NCBI RefSeq assembly: GCF_001424705.1
Contig: NZ_LMRA01000005.1
Coordinates: forward strand, 22,955-86,954
DNA length: 64,000 bases
Source of the DNA: Methylobacterium sp. Leaf465
Lineage (GTDB): Bacteria; Pseudomonadota; Alphaproteobacteria; Rhizobiales; Beijerinckiaceae
Direction: 5' to 3'
Positions 55,421 to 64,000 of the stretch are shown one piece after another. The position numbers were made by a program, and so were the translations under genes. The notes below the pieces were generated by a model that saw nothing but the letters and a program-made list of their open reading frames with translations, made no database searches and had not been told where the DNA came from. Positions within the stretch are counted from its first letter, which is position 1. Each line of letters starts with the position of its first letter.

Positions 55421-55424
55421 GATG

Positions 55425-55446
55425 TCAATGTTTCAAACATCATTGA
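55425..55446. promoter_or_regulatory. Likely ArsR operator
   Basis: TCAATG, ten bases, CATTGA, with a nested ATGTTT-C-AAACAT palindrome at 55428-55440, in the 47-base gap between arsR and arsH. Typical of an ArsR dimer site controlling both directions. Confidence 0.65.
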
Positions 55447-55467
55447 AACGTAGAGGATGCCGAGCCC

Positions 55468-56265
55468 TTGGACAAGACCGATCCGAACACGACCGATGGG
55501 GACGAGACCGATCGCGCCGGGCCCCCGCGGCCCTTCGCCGATGGCCTGCCGGCCCTGAGCGCGGCGCATTTCGCGGTCCCAACCTCCGCCGACCTCGGGA
55601 TCCGCCAAGCCTTCACCCACGCGCCGCGCTTCCTCATCCTCTACGGGTCCCTGCGGGAGCGCTCGTTCAGCCGGTTCCTGGCCTACGAGGCGGCGCGCCT
55701 CCTGGAGGCCATGGGCGGCGAGGTGCGGATCTACCACGCGCACGGCCTGCCGCTGCCGGACGACGCAACCGCCGACCATCCCAAGGTGCAGGAACTGCGC
55801 GCCCTCTCGATCTGGTCCGAGGGCCAGGTCTGGGTCAGCCCCGAGCGCCACGGGGCCATGACCGGCGTGATGAAGGCCCAGGTCGACTGGCTACCCCTGT
55901 CGGAGGGCTCGGTGCGCCCGACCCAGGGGCGGACCCTGGCGGTGATGCAGGTGTCCGGCGGCTCGCAATCCTTCAACGCGGTCAACGGCCTGCGCGTCCT
56001 GGGGCGCTGGATGCGGATGATCACCATCCCGAACCAGTCCTCGGTGCCGATGGCCTACCGGGAGTTCGACGCCGCCGGCCGGATGAATCCGGGGCCGCTC
56101 TACGACCGGGTGGTCGATGTCTGCGAAGAACTCGTGAAGTTCACGCTCCTGACCCGCGAGCGGGCCGATTACCTCGTCGACCGCTACTCGGAGCGCAAGG
56201 AGCGGGAGCCGGAGCGGCTCCGGGCGGTGGCGGCGGATATCGGCTTCACGAAGCGGCCCGCCTGA
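55468..56265 (+). CDS. arsH: Arsenical resistance flavoprotein ArsH
   Basis: A 265-residue NADPH-dependent FMN reductase. The flavodoxin-like core shows [25 protein letters not shown] near residue 54, then [21 protein letters not shown] near residue 124 and [14 protein letters not shown]. ArsH oxidises trivalent organoarsenicals or reduces quinones. The only in-frame start before the conserved region is a TTG at 55468, so the start is uncertain. Divergent from arsRCB. Confidence 0.93.
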   Translation: MDKTDPNTTDGDETDRAGPPRPFADGLPALSAAHFAVPTSADLGIRQAFTHAPRFLILYGSLRERSFSRFLAYEAARLLEAMGGEVRIYHAHGLPLPDDATADHPKVQELRALSIWSEGQVWVSPERHGAMTGVMKAQVDWLPLSEGSVRPTQGRTLAVMQVSGGSQSFNAVNGLRVLGRWMRMITIPNQSSVPMAYREFDAAGRMNPGPLYDRVVDVCEELVKFTLLTRERADYLVDRYSERKEREPERLRAVAADIGFTKRPA

Positions 56266-56349
56266 GGCCCCGTGGCGAAGCGCCCGCGGGGTCGAACCAG
56301 GGCGGCGCTTGGCCGTTGTGGCACGAAGGGTCCAAGGCGGAAAGGCGAC

Positions 56350-56601
56350 ATGGCAGAGCCATCGGAGATCACGGCGCAGGCGATCGCGGCGCACATGGAG
56401 GTGCGGTCGTCGGACGGACTGCATGTCGGGACGGTCGACCACATGGAGGGCGATACCCTCATCAAGCTGACGCGGTCCGATCCGGCGGCCCATGGCCGCC
56501 ACCACCTGCTGCCGCTGTCCTGGGTCGAGCGGGTTGACGAGCAGGTCCACCTCACCGCCACGGCGGCCGATGTCCGGGGCTACTGGGAAGATGCCGGCTG
56601 A
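56350..56601 (+). CDS. DUF2171 domain protein
   Basis: An 83-residue protein with a PRC-barrel-like DUF2171 core: AHMEVRSSDGLHVGTVDHMEGDTLIKLTRS, HHLLPLSWVERVDEQVHL. These small beta-barrel proteins are common in Rhizobiales, and their function is unknown. Start ATG at 56350. A stand-alone gene. Confidence 0.88.
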   Translation: MAEPSEITAQAIAAHMEVRSSDGLHVGTVDHMEGDTLIKLTRSDPAAHGRHHLLPLSWVERVDEQVHLTATAADVRGYWEDAG

Positions 56602-56712
56602 GCGCCCTCCCGCCGGGCGACCTTTCGCCCGGTCGCCGGCCGCGCCATCGACCCTAGTTCCCCGGTGAGCGCGGCAGAACCGCCCCCCACGATCAGGACG
56701 CCCTCGGACATC

Positions 56713-57594
56713 ATGGAACGGCCCAGCGTCATCGTCGGCATCCACGGCTTGGCCAACAAGCCGCCGGTCGATGAGAAGACGCGCTGGTGGCGGGACGCCA
56801 TCGCCGAGGGCCTGGCGCGCAACGAAGGCGTCGACGGCGCCGCATTCACCTTCGCCTTCGTCTACTGGGCCGACCTGCGCTACGAGACGCCGCTGGCCAG
56901 CGACGCCCTCGCCGAGCCCTACCGCCCTCAGGCGACCTCCGACCCCCTCCCCGCCGAGGAGGATGCACCGAGGCTGACGGGTCAGGACGTGCTGGCCACC
57001 CTGTATGCCGGGATCGACCGCATCGAGGGGCTGACGGGGGTCACCCTCGTCGACGACGTCATCCTAGAGCACCGCTTCGACGATCTCTGGCACTACCACG
57101 GCGAACGCGCCTTCGCGGCGGAGGTCCGGACCCGCCTGAGCGAGCGCCTCGCCGCATTTCACGACCACCGCATCCTGCTGGTCGCCCATTCCATGGGCTC
57201 GGTGATCGCCTACGACGTCCTGCGGCAGCTGGAGCGCGACGCGCCGGACCTGCGCGTCGACCACCTGATCACGGTCGGCTCGCCCCTCGGTCTCGCGAAG
57301 GTGAAGATGAAGATCGCGAGCGAATTCGGCGCCACCCGGGTGCCGAACAACCTGAAGCATTGGACCAACCTCGCCGACGGCAACGACATCGCCACCGTCA
57401 CCGGCACCCTAGCGGAGGATTACGCTCCCAGCGACACCGGGGTCGCCATCGCCGATCACCGGGTGGTGAACGATTACCGGCGGCCCACGGGCGAGGCGAA
57501 CCACCACAAATCCTACGGCTACCTGCGCACGCCGGAGTTTTCGCGGATCGCGAGCGGGTTTCTGGAGACTGGGGCGGTCGGACGGCGTCGGTGA
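56713..57594 (+). CDS. Alpha/beta hydrolase (lipase-like)
   Basis: A 293-residue serine hydrolase. The nucleophile elbow is VAHSMGSV near residue 160, and an oxyanion-hole segment VGIHGLANKPP is at the N terminus; a late His (HRVVNDYRR or HHKSYGY) completes the triad. The sequence resembles cytosolic lipase/esterase-like proteins of unknown substrate. Start is the ATG at 56713; a GTG at 56665 would add 16 residues. Confidence 0.85.
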   Translation: MERPSVIVGIHGLANKPPVDEKTRWWRDAIAEGLARNEGVDGAAFTFAFVYWADLRYETPLASDALAEPYRPQATSDPLPAEEDAPRLTGQDVLATLYAGIDRIEGLTGVTLVDDVILEHRFDDLWHYHGERAFAAEVRTRLSERLAAFHDHRILLVAHSMGSVIAYDVLRQLERDAPDLRVDHLITVGSPLGLAKVKMKIASEFGATRVPNNLKHWTNLADGNDIATVTGTLAEDYAPSDTGVAIADHRVVNDYRRPTGEANHHKSYGYLRTPEFSRIASGFLETGAVGRRR

Positions 57595-57730
57595 CCGGCC
57601 GCCCCTGCGAGACGCAACGAGCTCCCTCTCCCAGAAGGAGACGAGACCCGCACAGGACGCCGGACGGTGGTTGGGAGGTCTCGCGACCACCGAAGGGAAT
57701 CGGTCGTCCGTTCACGGCACTCCGTCCTTG

Positions 57731-57757
57731 AAAAAGGGGACGCCGCGTGGCGTCCCC
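57731..57757 (-). terminator. Intrinsic terminator of dps
   Basis: On the minus strand GGGGACGCC and GGCGTCCCC form a nine-base stem with a four-base loop, followed by five T residues, 25 bases past the dps stop. Confidence 0.9.
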
Positions 57758-57782
57758 CGATCCGTCGGTTCTTGGCTGGCGC

Positions 57783-58337
57783 TCAGCGCTGGCCGGCGTG
57801 GTCGCCGTCGCGCAGGGCGCCGGTCGGCTCCTGCACGTGGGCCTCGAGGAACCAGAGCTGCTTGTCGACGCCGCGCGACACCTCGGTGAGGAGGTCGGCG
57901 GTGCCGGCGTCACCGGCCTCGTCGGTGTCGTCGATGTTCTGACGCACCGCGTTGGCGTAGACGCCGTAGCGGTCGATCAGTGCGGCCAGGTGGTCAGCGA
58001 TCGCGTAGGCGTCGAGGGGGTAGGCCTTCAGCTGCGAGGCCGATGCGACCGCCTGGGCGGTGCCGCGGGCGGTGCCGCCGAGCTGGGTGATGCGCTCCGC
58101 GACCTTGTCGTTGTAGTCGTCGAGCTCGGTCCGGAATCCGTCGAGCATCTCGTGGATGCCGATGAACTGCGGTCCCTTCAGGTTCCAGTGCGCCTGCTTC
58201 ACGTCGAGGGCGAGGTCGATCCCGTCCGACAGGCGCGCGTTGAGCACCTCGATCGAAACCTTCTTCGCGTTGGACTTCGTACCGTTCTGGGTCTCGTGGA
58301 GACGCTGGTTTCCGGCTTGGGTCTTGGAATCGGCCAT
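57783..58337 (-). CDS. dps: Dps ferritin-like DNA-protection protein
   Basis: A 184-residue Dps-family protein that forms dodecamers which oxidise and store iron and protect DNA in stress. The ferroxidase residues are in QAHWNLKGPQFIGIHEMLDGF and ELDDYNDKVAERI (residues about 48-82). A Lys-containing N-terminal tail could bind DNA. Start ATG at 58337; a terminator follows. No regulator site is evident upstream. Confidence 0.94.
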   Translation of the reverse strand: MADSKTQAGNQRLHETQNGTKSNAKKVSIEVLNARLSDGIDLALDVKQAHWNLKGPQFIGIHEMLDGFRTELDDYNDKVAERITQLGGTARGTAQAVASASQLKAYPLDAYAIADHLAALIDRYGVYANAVRQNIDDTDEAGDAGTADLLTEVSRGVDKQLWFLEAHVQEPTGALRDGDHAGQR

Positions 58338-58991
58338 TCGGTTCGTCCTTCAAGTCTCATGGAAGGCGCGTCGCTCATCCCGCAGCCTGCGCGGTCGCGA
58401 CGCCGAGCCTCCGATGTCGGCGGAACATGATCTCGGGCAGGCGGGATGCGCCGCCCGTGCGATCAGTCTGCCCCATCAACGACAGGCCCCGGCCCATGTT
58501 CCTGGCCCTGTGGTCGCGCATCCCTGATCTGCGGGGATCACACCCCGCGGCATGCGATTCCCGCATGGGCCGGCCGATCCGATCCGGCCCGAATCCCGCA
58601 CGACCGGGCCGGCGCGGCACGGGCGGGCGATCGTCAACCATAAATTGGCTTTCGCGCCGCCGGCGCGAACGGCCACGCTGAAACGGCGTTGGCCCCGGAG
58701 AAGCCGGACTGACAGTCCAAGGCGCTCCCCTGATCTTGAACGACGACTCTTTGTCGCTGGCCCGACCGCGAAACGACTCGCCGATGGGCCCACAATTCGG
58801 GGCGATGCATGGTGGTCGACGGGTTCTGCCGCAACGCAATCAAACTTGGTAAGATCTTGGTGAACGGTAGTTTACAATGCTTGTCGTTCCGCGGTGTGAA
58901 ATCTTAAAGGACACGCTGTTATTCTTGCAAAACACCGACGATCACGTCACGATCGTCTCGCTCTTCGCCGGCAGCCCCGCTGCCATTCTCC
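58338..58991. other. Gene-free region between dps and the polysaccharide cluster
   Basis: About 654 bases. The part from 58830 to 58950 is clearly richer in A/T, with a TACAAT at 58873 that could be a -10 for the glycosyltransferase gene. The rest has only chance open frames. It holds the divergent promoters. Confidence 0.45.
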
Positions 58992-59009
58992 GTGGCTTGG
59001 CATCCTGCG

Positions 59010-60275
59010 ATGATGGAACCAGAAGTCGCACAGCGTCGTCCGACCACAGCGCTTCCGGACCGGCGGGATACGCCCGCGGGCCCCGTCACGGCCGCGCCCC
59101 TGCGCATCCTCGTGGTTCACAACCGCTATCAGGTGCGCGGTGGCGAGGATTCGGTGGTGGCCCAGGAGGTGGCGAGCCTGCGCCGCGCCGGGCAGGTCGT
59201 GGAGACCCTGTTCTTCGACAATGCCGCGATCCGGACGGGCTGGGACCGGCTGCGCACCGCCTACGAAGCGCCGCACGCCCCGCGCGGGATCGCCGCCGTG
59301 GTGGAGGCCGTCCGCGCCTTCCGCCCCGACGTGGTGCACGCGCACAACGTCTTCCCGCAGGTGTCGCCGGGCATGCACGCCGCGGTCCGGGCCGAGGGGG
59401 TCGCCACCGTCCAGACCCTGCACAACTTCCGCGTGACCTGCGCCAACGGCATCCTCATGCGCGAGTCCCGCCCCTGCGAGGATTGCGTGACCGGCTCGCC
59501 CTACCAGGCGGTGCGTCACGCCTGCTATCGCGGGTCCCGCCTGGGGTCCCTGGCCGTGGCGCGGATGATCGACGTGCACCGGCGCGCCGGCACCTGGGAA
59601 CGGGACGTCGACCGCTTCATCGCGCTGACGCCCTTCGCCCGCACCCGCTTCCTCGCCGCCGGGCTGCCGGAGAGCCGCATCCGCATCAAGCCCAACGGTT
59701 TGGCCGATCCGGGCCTCGACGCGCGCGGCCCCCGGGCCGGCATCCTGTTCGTCGGACGGCTCGTGCCCGAGAAGGGCGTCGGCACCCTGAGGGCGGCCGC
59801 GCGCCTGACCCGGGCCCCGATCACCGTCATCGGCGAAGGGCCCGAGGCGGACGCCCTCGCCCGCGAGCCCGGCCTGACCCTGCTCGGCCCACAGGACCCC
59901 ACGGCCGTGCAGGCCGCGATGGCGCGGGCGGCCGCCCTGGTGGTGCCCTCGCACTGGTACGAGGGCCTGCCGATGGTGATCGCCGAGGCGTTCAGCCTCG
60001 GCACGCCGGTGGTCGCCGCGCGCATCGGCGCCCTCGCCGACCTCGTGACGGAGGGCCGCACCGGCCTCCTCGTCCCGCCCCGCGATCCCCACGCCCTCGC
60101 CCAGGCCCTCGACCGCATCGTCGACGACCCCGACGCCGCACGGGCGATGGGGCGCCACGCCCGCCTCGCCTACGAGCGCGACTGGACCGAGGACGCCGTC
60201 ACCGCGCGCGCCCTCGCGATCTACCGCGAAGCCATCGCCACCCGTTCCGCCGCCATGCCCCGGGCTGCCGCATGA
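59010..60275 (+). CDS. GT4-family glycosyltransferase
   Basis: A 421-residue GT-B-fold glycosyltransferase. The N-terminal half opens ILVVHNRYQVRGGEDSVVAQEV, and the C-terminal half has ILFVGRLVPEKGVGTL near residue 240 and the donor-binding motif VVPSHWYEGLPMVIAEAFSLGTPVVA near residue 310. It adds a sugar from a nucleotide donor to a growing surface glycan. Start taken at the ATG at 59010. Coupled to the next gene by an overlapping stop/start. Confidence 0.9.
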   Translation: MMEPEVAQRRPTTALPDRRDTPAGPVTAAPLRILVVHNRYQVRGGEDSVVAQEVASLRRAGQVVETLFFDNAAIRTGWDRLRTAYEAPHAPRGIAAVVEAVRAFRPDVVHAHNVFPQVSPGMHAAVRAEGVATVQTLHNFRVTCANGILMRESRPCEDCVTGSPYQAVRHACYRGSRLGSLAVARMIDVHRRAGTWERDVDRFIALTPFARTRFLAAGLPESRIRIKPNGLADPGLDARGPRAGILFVGRLVPEKGVGTLRAAARLTRAPITVIGEGPEADALAREPGLTLLGPQDPTAVQAAMARAAALVVPSHWYEGLPMVIAEAFSLGTPVVAARIGALADLVTEGRTGLLVPPRDPHALAQALDRIVDDPDAARAMGRHARLAYERDWTEDAVTARALAIYREAIATRSAAMPRAAA

Positions 60276-61156
60276 CGCGCCCTTTGACTTCGCGCCCTCT
60301 GACTTCGCGCCCTCTCACACCGGACCATGACATGCCCGTGCGCGCCTGGGGCCACGACCCGGACGTCCCCCACTTCCTCCTCGGCGGCGTTCCGATCTCG
60401 ATCACCGACATGGCCGGCCTGGTCGACGCGCTCCGGCGCCGCCTGAGCCGGCAGGCTCCGGCACCCGGGACCTTCGTGGTCTTCCGCGACGCCCACGGCA
60501 TCGTGCGGGCGCAGGACGAGCCGGAGGTGCGCGCCGCCCACGACGCCGCCCTGCTGGTCTGCGCCGACGGGCGGCCCCTCGCCTGGGTCGGGCGCCTGCG
60601 CGGCCACACGGCCATCGCGCAGGTGCCGGGCATCGAATCCGTCGAGGCGGTGTGCCGCGCGGGACTCGAGGCGGGTTGGCGCCACTACTTCCTCGGCGGC
60701 GGGCCGGGGGTCGCCGAGAAGCTCGCCGCCGAGATGGCCCGGCGCGCGCCGGGTCTCGCCGTGGCGGGGGCCGAGACCCTGCCCTACCGGCCGCTCACGG
60801 AGCCCGAGGCCCAGGACCTCTACGCGCGCCTGCGCGCCAACGGCACCCAGATCCTCTGGATCGGCCTGAGCACGCCCAAGCAGGAACTCTTCATGCAGGC
60901 GCACACGCCCGCCCTGCCCGGCGTCATCGCCATGGGGGTCGGGGCCGCCTTCGACGTGAACATCGGCACGATCCCGCGCGCGCCCCGGCTGATGACCTGG
61001 TGCGGCCTCGAATGGCTCTACCGGCTGATCCAGGAGCCCCGGCGCCTGCGCGCCCGCTACGCCCAGGTGGTGCCGCGCTTCCTCGCCATCGTGGCCCTCG
61101 ACCGGGCCCGCTGCGCCAAGCGCGCCCCGCGCCCGGGCGGGGTCCGGCCGGTCTGA
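60272..61156 (+). CDS. WecG/TagA/CpsF-family glycosyltransferase
   Basis: A 294-residue GT26-family enzyme: VVFRDAHGIVRAQ, the conserved LLVCADGRPLAWVGRL, YFLGGGPGVAEKLA and WIGLSTPKQELFM, GVGAAFDVNIGTIPRAP. These transfer ManNAcA, ManNAc or glucose onto lipid-linked intermediates. The N terminus includes a tandem LTSRPLTSRPLT from a 15-base repeat; a second ATG at 60332 would avoid it. The ATG at 60272 overlaps the upstream stop. Confidence 0.92.
   Translation: MTRPLTSRPLTSRPLTPDHDMPVRAWGHDPDVPHFLLGGVPISITDMAGLVDALRRRLSRQAPAPGTFVVFRDAHGIVRAQDEPEVRAAHDAALLVCADGRPLAWVGRLRGHTAIAQVPGIESVEAVCRAGLEAGWRHYFLGGGPGVAEKLAAEMARRAPGLAVAGAETLPYRPLTEPEAQDLYARLRANGTQILWIGLSTPKQELFMQAHTPALPGVIAMGVGAAFDVNIGTIPRAPRLMTWCGLEWLYRLIQEPRRLRARYAQVVPRFLAIVALDRARCAKRAPRPGGVRPV
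60276..60320 (+). repeat. 15-nt tandem repeat at the start of the WecG-like gene
   Basis: Three 15-base units (CGCGCCCTYTGACTT twice, then CGCGCCCTCTCACAC), encoding RPLTS-type pentads if translated from 60272. Changes in copy number would keep the frame. Confidence 0.85.
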
Positions 61157-61169
61157 GACCGGGCGCCCC

Positions 61170-62306
61170 TCAGCCGACGACAGGGGCCAAAGCCGCGCGA
61201 TAGGCCCCCGTCGCGGCCTCGAGGGAGAACCGCGCCAGGGCCGGGACGGCCCGGGTGCGATAGGTCGCGCGCCGGGCGGGATCGTCGAGGAGCGCCAGGG
61301 CCGCCTCGGCCCAGCCCGCCACCGTCAGGGGGCGGACCTCGCCGCAATCCCAGGCTGCCACGAGCTCGCGCGCCGCGCCCGAATGCGGCGAGGCCAGCAC
61401 CGCCGCGCCGCTCTGCAGGGCCTCCTGCAGCACGATGCCCCAGACGTCGCCGCGGCTCGGGAACAGGAAGAGGCGCGCCGAGGCGTAGACGGCCCCGAGG
61501 TCGGCCTGCTGCACGAAGCCGTCGAACTGGGCCGCGATCCCGGCCGCCGCCAGCCGCGACTCCATCTCCGCCCGCAGGGGGCCGTCGCCCGCGACCCGGA
61601 CCCGCAGGGTCCGGCCCCGGGCCTGGCAGGCAAGGACGACGTCGGTGAAGAAGCGCGCGCCCTTCACGTCCTCGTTCAGGATGCCGCAGAACAGGAGGTC
61701 GTAGGGGCGCTCCGTCTCCGGCGTCGTGGCGGCCGGGCCGGGCTCCCAGGCGGGGAAAAGCGGCGCCAGGGCGAGGCGGTGGGCGGGGAGGCCGTAGCCT
61801 TCGAGGAGCGCGAGGCTGCCGGCGCTCGCTCCGAGGCCGAAGCGCGCCCCCGGCACCAACAGGCGCCGCATCGCACGGTGCGGCCGCGAGCGCCGGCCCG
61901 GATCGGTCTCCGGCACCCCGTCGGTGCGCAGGCCGTAGGGCACCCCGAGCCACCGCGCCGCGGCGACGGCCATCAGCATGGTGGGGGCGAAGTCGTTGAC
62001 GACGACGAGGCTGGGCCGCAGGGCCGCGAGACGCGGCACGATGGCGGGGTTGATGTAGAGGTTGCTCACGGCGCTGCGGTACCAGCGCAGCCCCGGCACC
62101 ACGGCGAAGCGATAGGCCTCGGGCTCGGGCATCTCCCAGTGCCGGGCCGCCTCCCGGGCGCTGCAGGCGAGGACGTGGAGCGGCCGGTCCAGGGTCGCTC
62201 CCAGGCGCTCGTAGAGGCGGTGCATGTAGGGCGCGCGGGCGCCGATCACGATGACGACGGGTCCGTCGCGGCGCCCGGATGCGCGGCGGCTCATCGCGTG
62301 GATCAT
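61170..62306 (-). CDS. Glycosyltransferase (GT4-like)
   Basis: A 378-residue glycosyltransferase with VVIVIGARAPYMHRLYERLG at the N terminus, LLFCGILNEDVKGARFF near residue 205 and the donor motif LFPSRGDVWGIVLQEALQSGAAVLAS near residue 285. It opens with an ATG that overlaps the stop of the deacetylase gene, so the two are coupled on the minus strand. It lies convergently to the WecG-like gene with 13 bases between stops. Confidence 0.9.
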   Translation of the reverse strand: MIHAMSRRASGRRDGPVVIVIGARAPYMHRLYERLGATLDRPLHVLACSAREAARHWEMPEPEAYRFAVVPGLRWYRSAVSNLYINPAIVPRLAALRPSLVVVNDFAPTMLMAVAAARWLGVPYGLRTDGVPETDPGRRSRPHRAMRRLLVPGARFGLGASAGSLALLEGYGLPAHRLALAPLFPAWEPGPAATTPETERPYDLLFCGILNEDVKGARFFTDVVLACQARGRTLRVRVAGDGPLRAEMESRLAAAGIAAQFDGFVQQADLGAVYASARLFLFPSRGDVWGIVLQEALQSGAAVLASPHSGAARELVAAWDCGEVRPLTVAGWAEAALALLDDPARRATYRTRAVPALARFSLEAATGAYRAALAPVVG

Positions 62307-63082
62307 CGGGCGGCGCGCGTCGGCCCGCCCACGAGGGCATCGATCTGGTAGAGCCCCCAGGCGGGTTCGAGGACGTGGCGGGGCATCAGCAGCAGATCCT
62401 CCGGGCCCCGGGCCACGCCCCGGCGGGTGGTGTGGAAGCTGTGGTAGCCGGCGTCGCGGGCGAGGGCCGGGTCGCGGCCCGGGTCGAAGTCGGTGCCGGC
62501 CACGCCCCAGGGGCAGGCGAAGTGCCGGACCGGACGGCCGGTCATCGCCTCCAGGTCCCGGCGCGACCGACCCAGTTCCCCGGCGACCTCCGTCGCCGCG
62601 AGACGCCCGAGGTTGCGGTGGCTCGCCGAATGCGACCCGACGTCGAGCCCGGCGGCGAGCCAGTCGGCCACGGCGGCGCGGTCCATGTAGCCGGCCCGGT
62701 CCCCGCCGGGGGGCGCGTCGACCCAGTCGCTGACCAGGAACACGATCGCGGGGATCGACAGCGCCCGCAGCACGGGGAGCGCCACCCCGTGGGTGTCGGC
62801 GTAGCCGTCGTCGAAGCTGACGAGGAAGTGGCGGCCCTGCCCGGCCGTGCCGCTCGCGACGAGGTCTGCGGCCCGGTCCGCCGTGACGAACGTGCCGTGG
62901 CGGCCGAGGAAGCGCATCTGCCGGGCGAAGCCTGCCTGCTCGCCCGGCGCGACATGATGGTAGCACAGGGTGTAGAGACCCGCCGGCGCCGCGGCCATCG
63001 ACCGGGACAGCGCCCGCACCCGCAGGGCCGCCTCGCGCAGGACGGGCGTGTCGCGGATGAAGTGTTCGAGCGTCCTCGGCAT
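62303..63082 (-). CDS. Polysaccharide deacetylase (NodB-like)
   Basis: A 259-residue carbohydrate esterase family 4 protein. The metal/catalytic motif is LVSFDDGYADTHG near residue 90, with the His pair GSHSASHRNLGRL near residue 150 and RHFACPWGV near residue 188. It removes acetyl groups from N-acetylated sugars. There is no clear signal peptide. It is upstream of and coupled to the minus-strand glycosyltransferase, and divergent from the FemAB-like gene. Confidence 0.91.
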   Translation of the reverse strand: MPRTLEHFIRDTPVLREAALRVRALSRSMAAAPAGLYTLCYHHVAPGEQAGFARQMRFLGRHGTFVTADRAADLVASGTAGQGRHFLVSFDDGYADTHGVALPVLRALSIPAIVFLVSDWVDAPPGGDRAGYMDRAAVADWLAAGLDVGSHSASHRNLGRLAATEVAGELGRSRRDLEAMTGRPVRHFACPWGVAGTDFDPGRDPALARDAGYHSFHTTRRGVARGPEDLLLMPRHVLEPAWGLYQIDALVGGPTRAAR

Positions 63083-63284
63083 CCCGGGACGTTAGCAGCT
63101 TCGCGGCCGGGCGGCACGGATGGGACACCGATCCCCGGCAGCATTCGCCAACAGCGTTAAATTAAGGATCTTCGCAGTCTGGGCGGGAGATCTCCGGTCG
63201 GCAGGAAGGGATGACAAGCGTTTCGCCGTAGGAAGGCCCGTCCCCGCGAGGGATGCGTCGAGGACACGAGGCATGAAGCTCCAA

Positions 63285-64000
63285 TGAGCGCGGCACTGAG
63301 CATCCGTCCCTGCCTGGATCCGGCCGTCTGGGACGAAGCGATCTGGGCTCTGCCGAACGGCAACGTCTTCGCCTCGTGGATGTGGGGCGCGTACAAGTCT
63401 CAGGTCGGCTGGGCCGTGACGCGTCTTATCGTGCGCGACGCCAGCGAGGCGCCGGTGGGGCTGATCCAGGTTCAGGTGAAGCGCCGGGGCTTCGTGCGGT
63501 TCGTCCTGCTCCAGGGCTGCCCGCTCCTCACCGAGAAGGGCGAGAAGCACGCCGAGGCGGTGGTCGCCCTCCTGCTGGAGCACCTCGCCCTCGGGCGCCT
63601 CGATCTCCTGGCGGTGAGCTTCGAGCACTTCCAGTCCGACGCCATCCTCCTCGCCCTGCTGGGCCACGGCTTCGTGCCGGCGCAGTCGGCCAAATACTTC
63701 ACCCTGGAACTCGACCTCACGGGGGGCACCGCGCCGCTCCTGCAGGCGATGGACCAGCGCTGGCGCAAGGCCCTGCGCAAGGCCGAGCGCAACCCGGATC
63801 TCACCACCCGCTTCCTCACCGACCTCGACGAGCGCCTCGCGGCCTTCGACGCGTTCTGGACGATGTACGGCGCGCTGCAGGCCCAGAAGGGATTCCGCGA
63901 CAGCCTCGACGGACCGCTCTTCCGCGACCTCGTCGCGCGCGATCCCCATCACCGCATCCTGGAGGTGCGGGAGAAGGGCGAGCGCGTCCTGGTGCGGATC
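63285..64000 (+). CDS. FemAB/GNAT-like peptidoglycan bridge-type protein (truncated by window end)
   Basis: The first 238 residues of an open gene running off the window. It looks like the FemAB/lipid II:glycine-transferase-type GNAT proteins: NVFASWMWGAYKSQVGW near residue 26, LLQGCPLLTEKG, YFTLELDLTG, and RWRKALRKAERNPDL near residue 160. Such proteins occur in exopolysaccharide clusters with PEP-CTERM or VPS-type export. The ATG at 63285 is used; a four-codon ATG frame at 63274 overlaps it. Role in surface glycan assembly is inferred. Confidence 0.85.

Overview
The window is a 64-kb piece of a very GC-rich alphaproteobacterial chromosome, most likely Methylobacterium/Methylorubrum or a close Hyphomicrobiales relative. 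The family set points there: an FdhF/YdeP-type formate-dehydrogenase-like enzyme with a small partner, an Ftr-type iron uptake operon, SspB with a long tail, the DUF4169 + ribbon-helix-helix pair, DUF3291 and DUF2171 proteins, and short palindromic intergenic repeats. Nearly all of it looks like ordinary chromosome. I see no transposase, integrase, prophage or CRISPR array.

Layout. 1-5.5 kb: a minus-strand metal/cofactor uptake operon behind a cobalamin riboswitch (TonB receptor, Cys-rich small membrane protein, PepSY membrane protein, DUF2946-like protein, second TonB receptor cut by the window edge). 6.1-8.8 kb: molybdopterin oxidoreductase and its small partner. 8.8-12.4 kb: a secreted metzincin-like protein, an Old Yellow Enzyme, a membrane protein and a CitE/malyl-CoA-type lyase. 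12.6-17 kb: DUF167, then the ftrABDC-type iron operon with csaA and a small gene attached and an Irr-like box upstream. 17-23 kb: MATE exporter, DUF971 protein, moaA, a 3-hydroxyisobutyrate-dehydrogenase-family enzyme, miaA and serB. 23-30 kb: quality-control and folate genes (hflK-hflC-degP, thyA-folA, a CPBP protease).

30-36.5 kb: sspB, a cytochrome P450, fumC, DUF4169/RHH, and an AraC regulator divergent from a metallo-beta-lactamase-fold enzyme. 36.5-42 kb: glycolate oxidase subunits glcE and glcF (no glcD nearby), a Wzx-like flippase and CorA. 42-44.2 kb: groES-groEL behind a perfect CIRCE operator. 44.8-52.8 kb: a 2OG-Fe(II) oxygenase, an SbmA/YddA-type ABC exporter, lrgA-lrgB, terB, tRNA-Thr(CGT), msrA, a DUF3291 protein and a TonB C-terminal-domain protein. 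53-56.3 kb: an arsenic cluster (arsR-arsC-arsB against arsH). 56.3-58.3 kb: DUF2171, an alpha/beta hydrolase and dps. 59 kb to the end: a cell-surface polysaccharide cluster (two glycosyltransferases, a WecG/TagA enzyme, a polysaccharide deacetylase and a FemAB/GNAT-like gene running off the end).

The genes form several functional groups: reductive or TonB-dependent uptake of metals and cobalamin (two operons), stress and proteostasis (hflKC-degP, groESL, sspB, dps, msrA), C1/C2 oxidation (formate, glycolate, fumarate), arsenic detoxification, and surface polysaccharide. The least explained parts are the riboswitch operon architecture, the winged-helix-like partner of the formate-dehydrogenase-like enzyme, the secreted metzincin, an 18-nt tandem repeat inside the ars operon, and a dispersed intergenic repeat.
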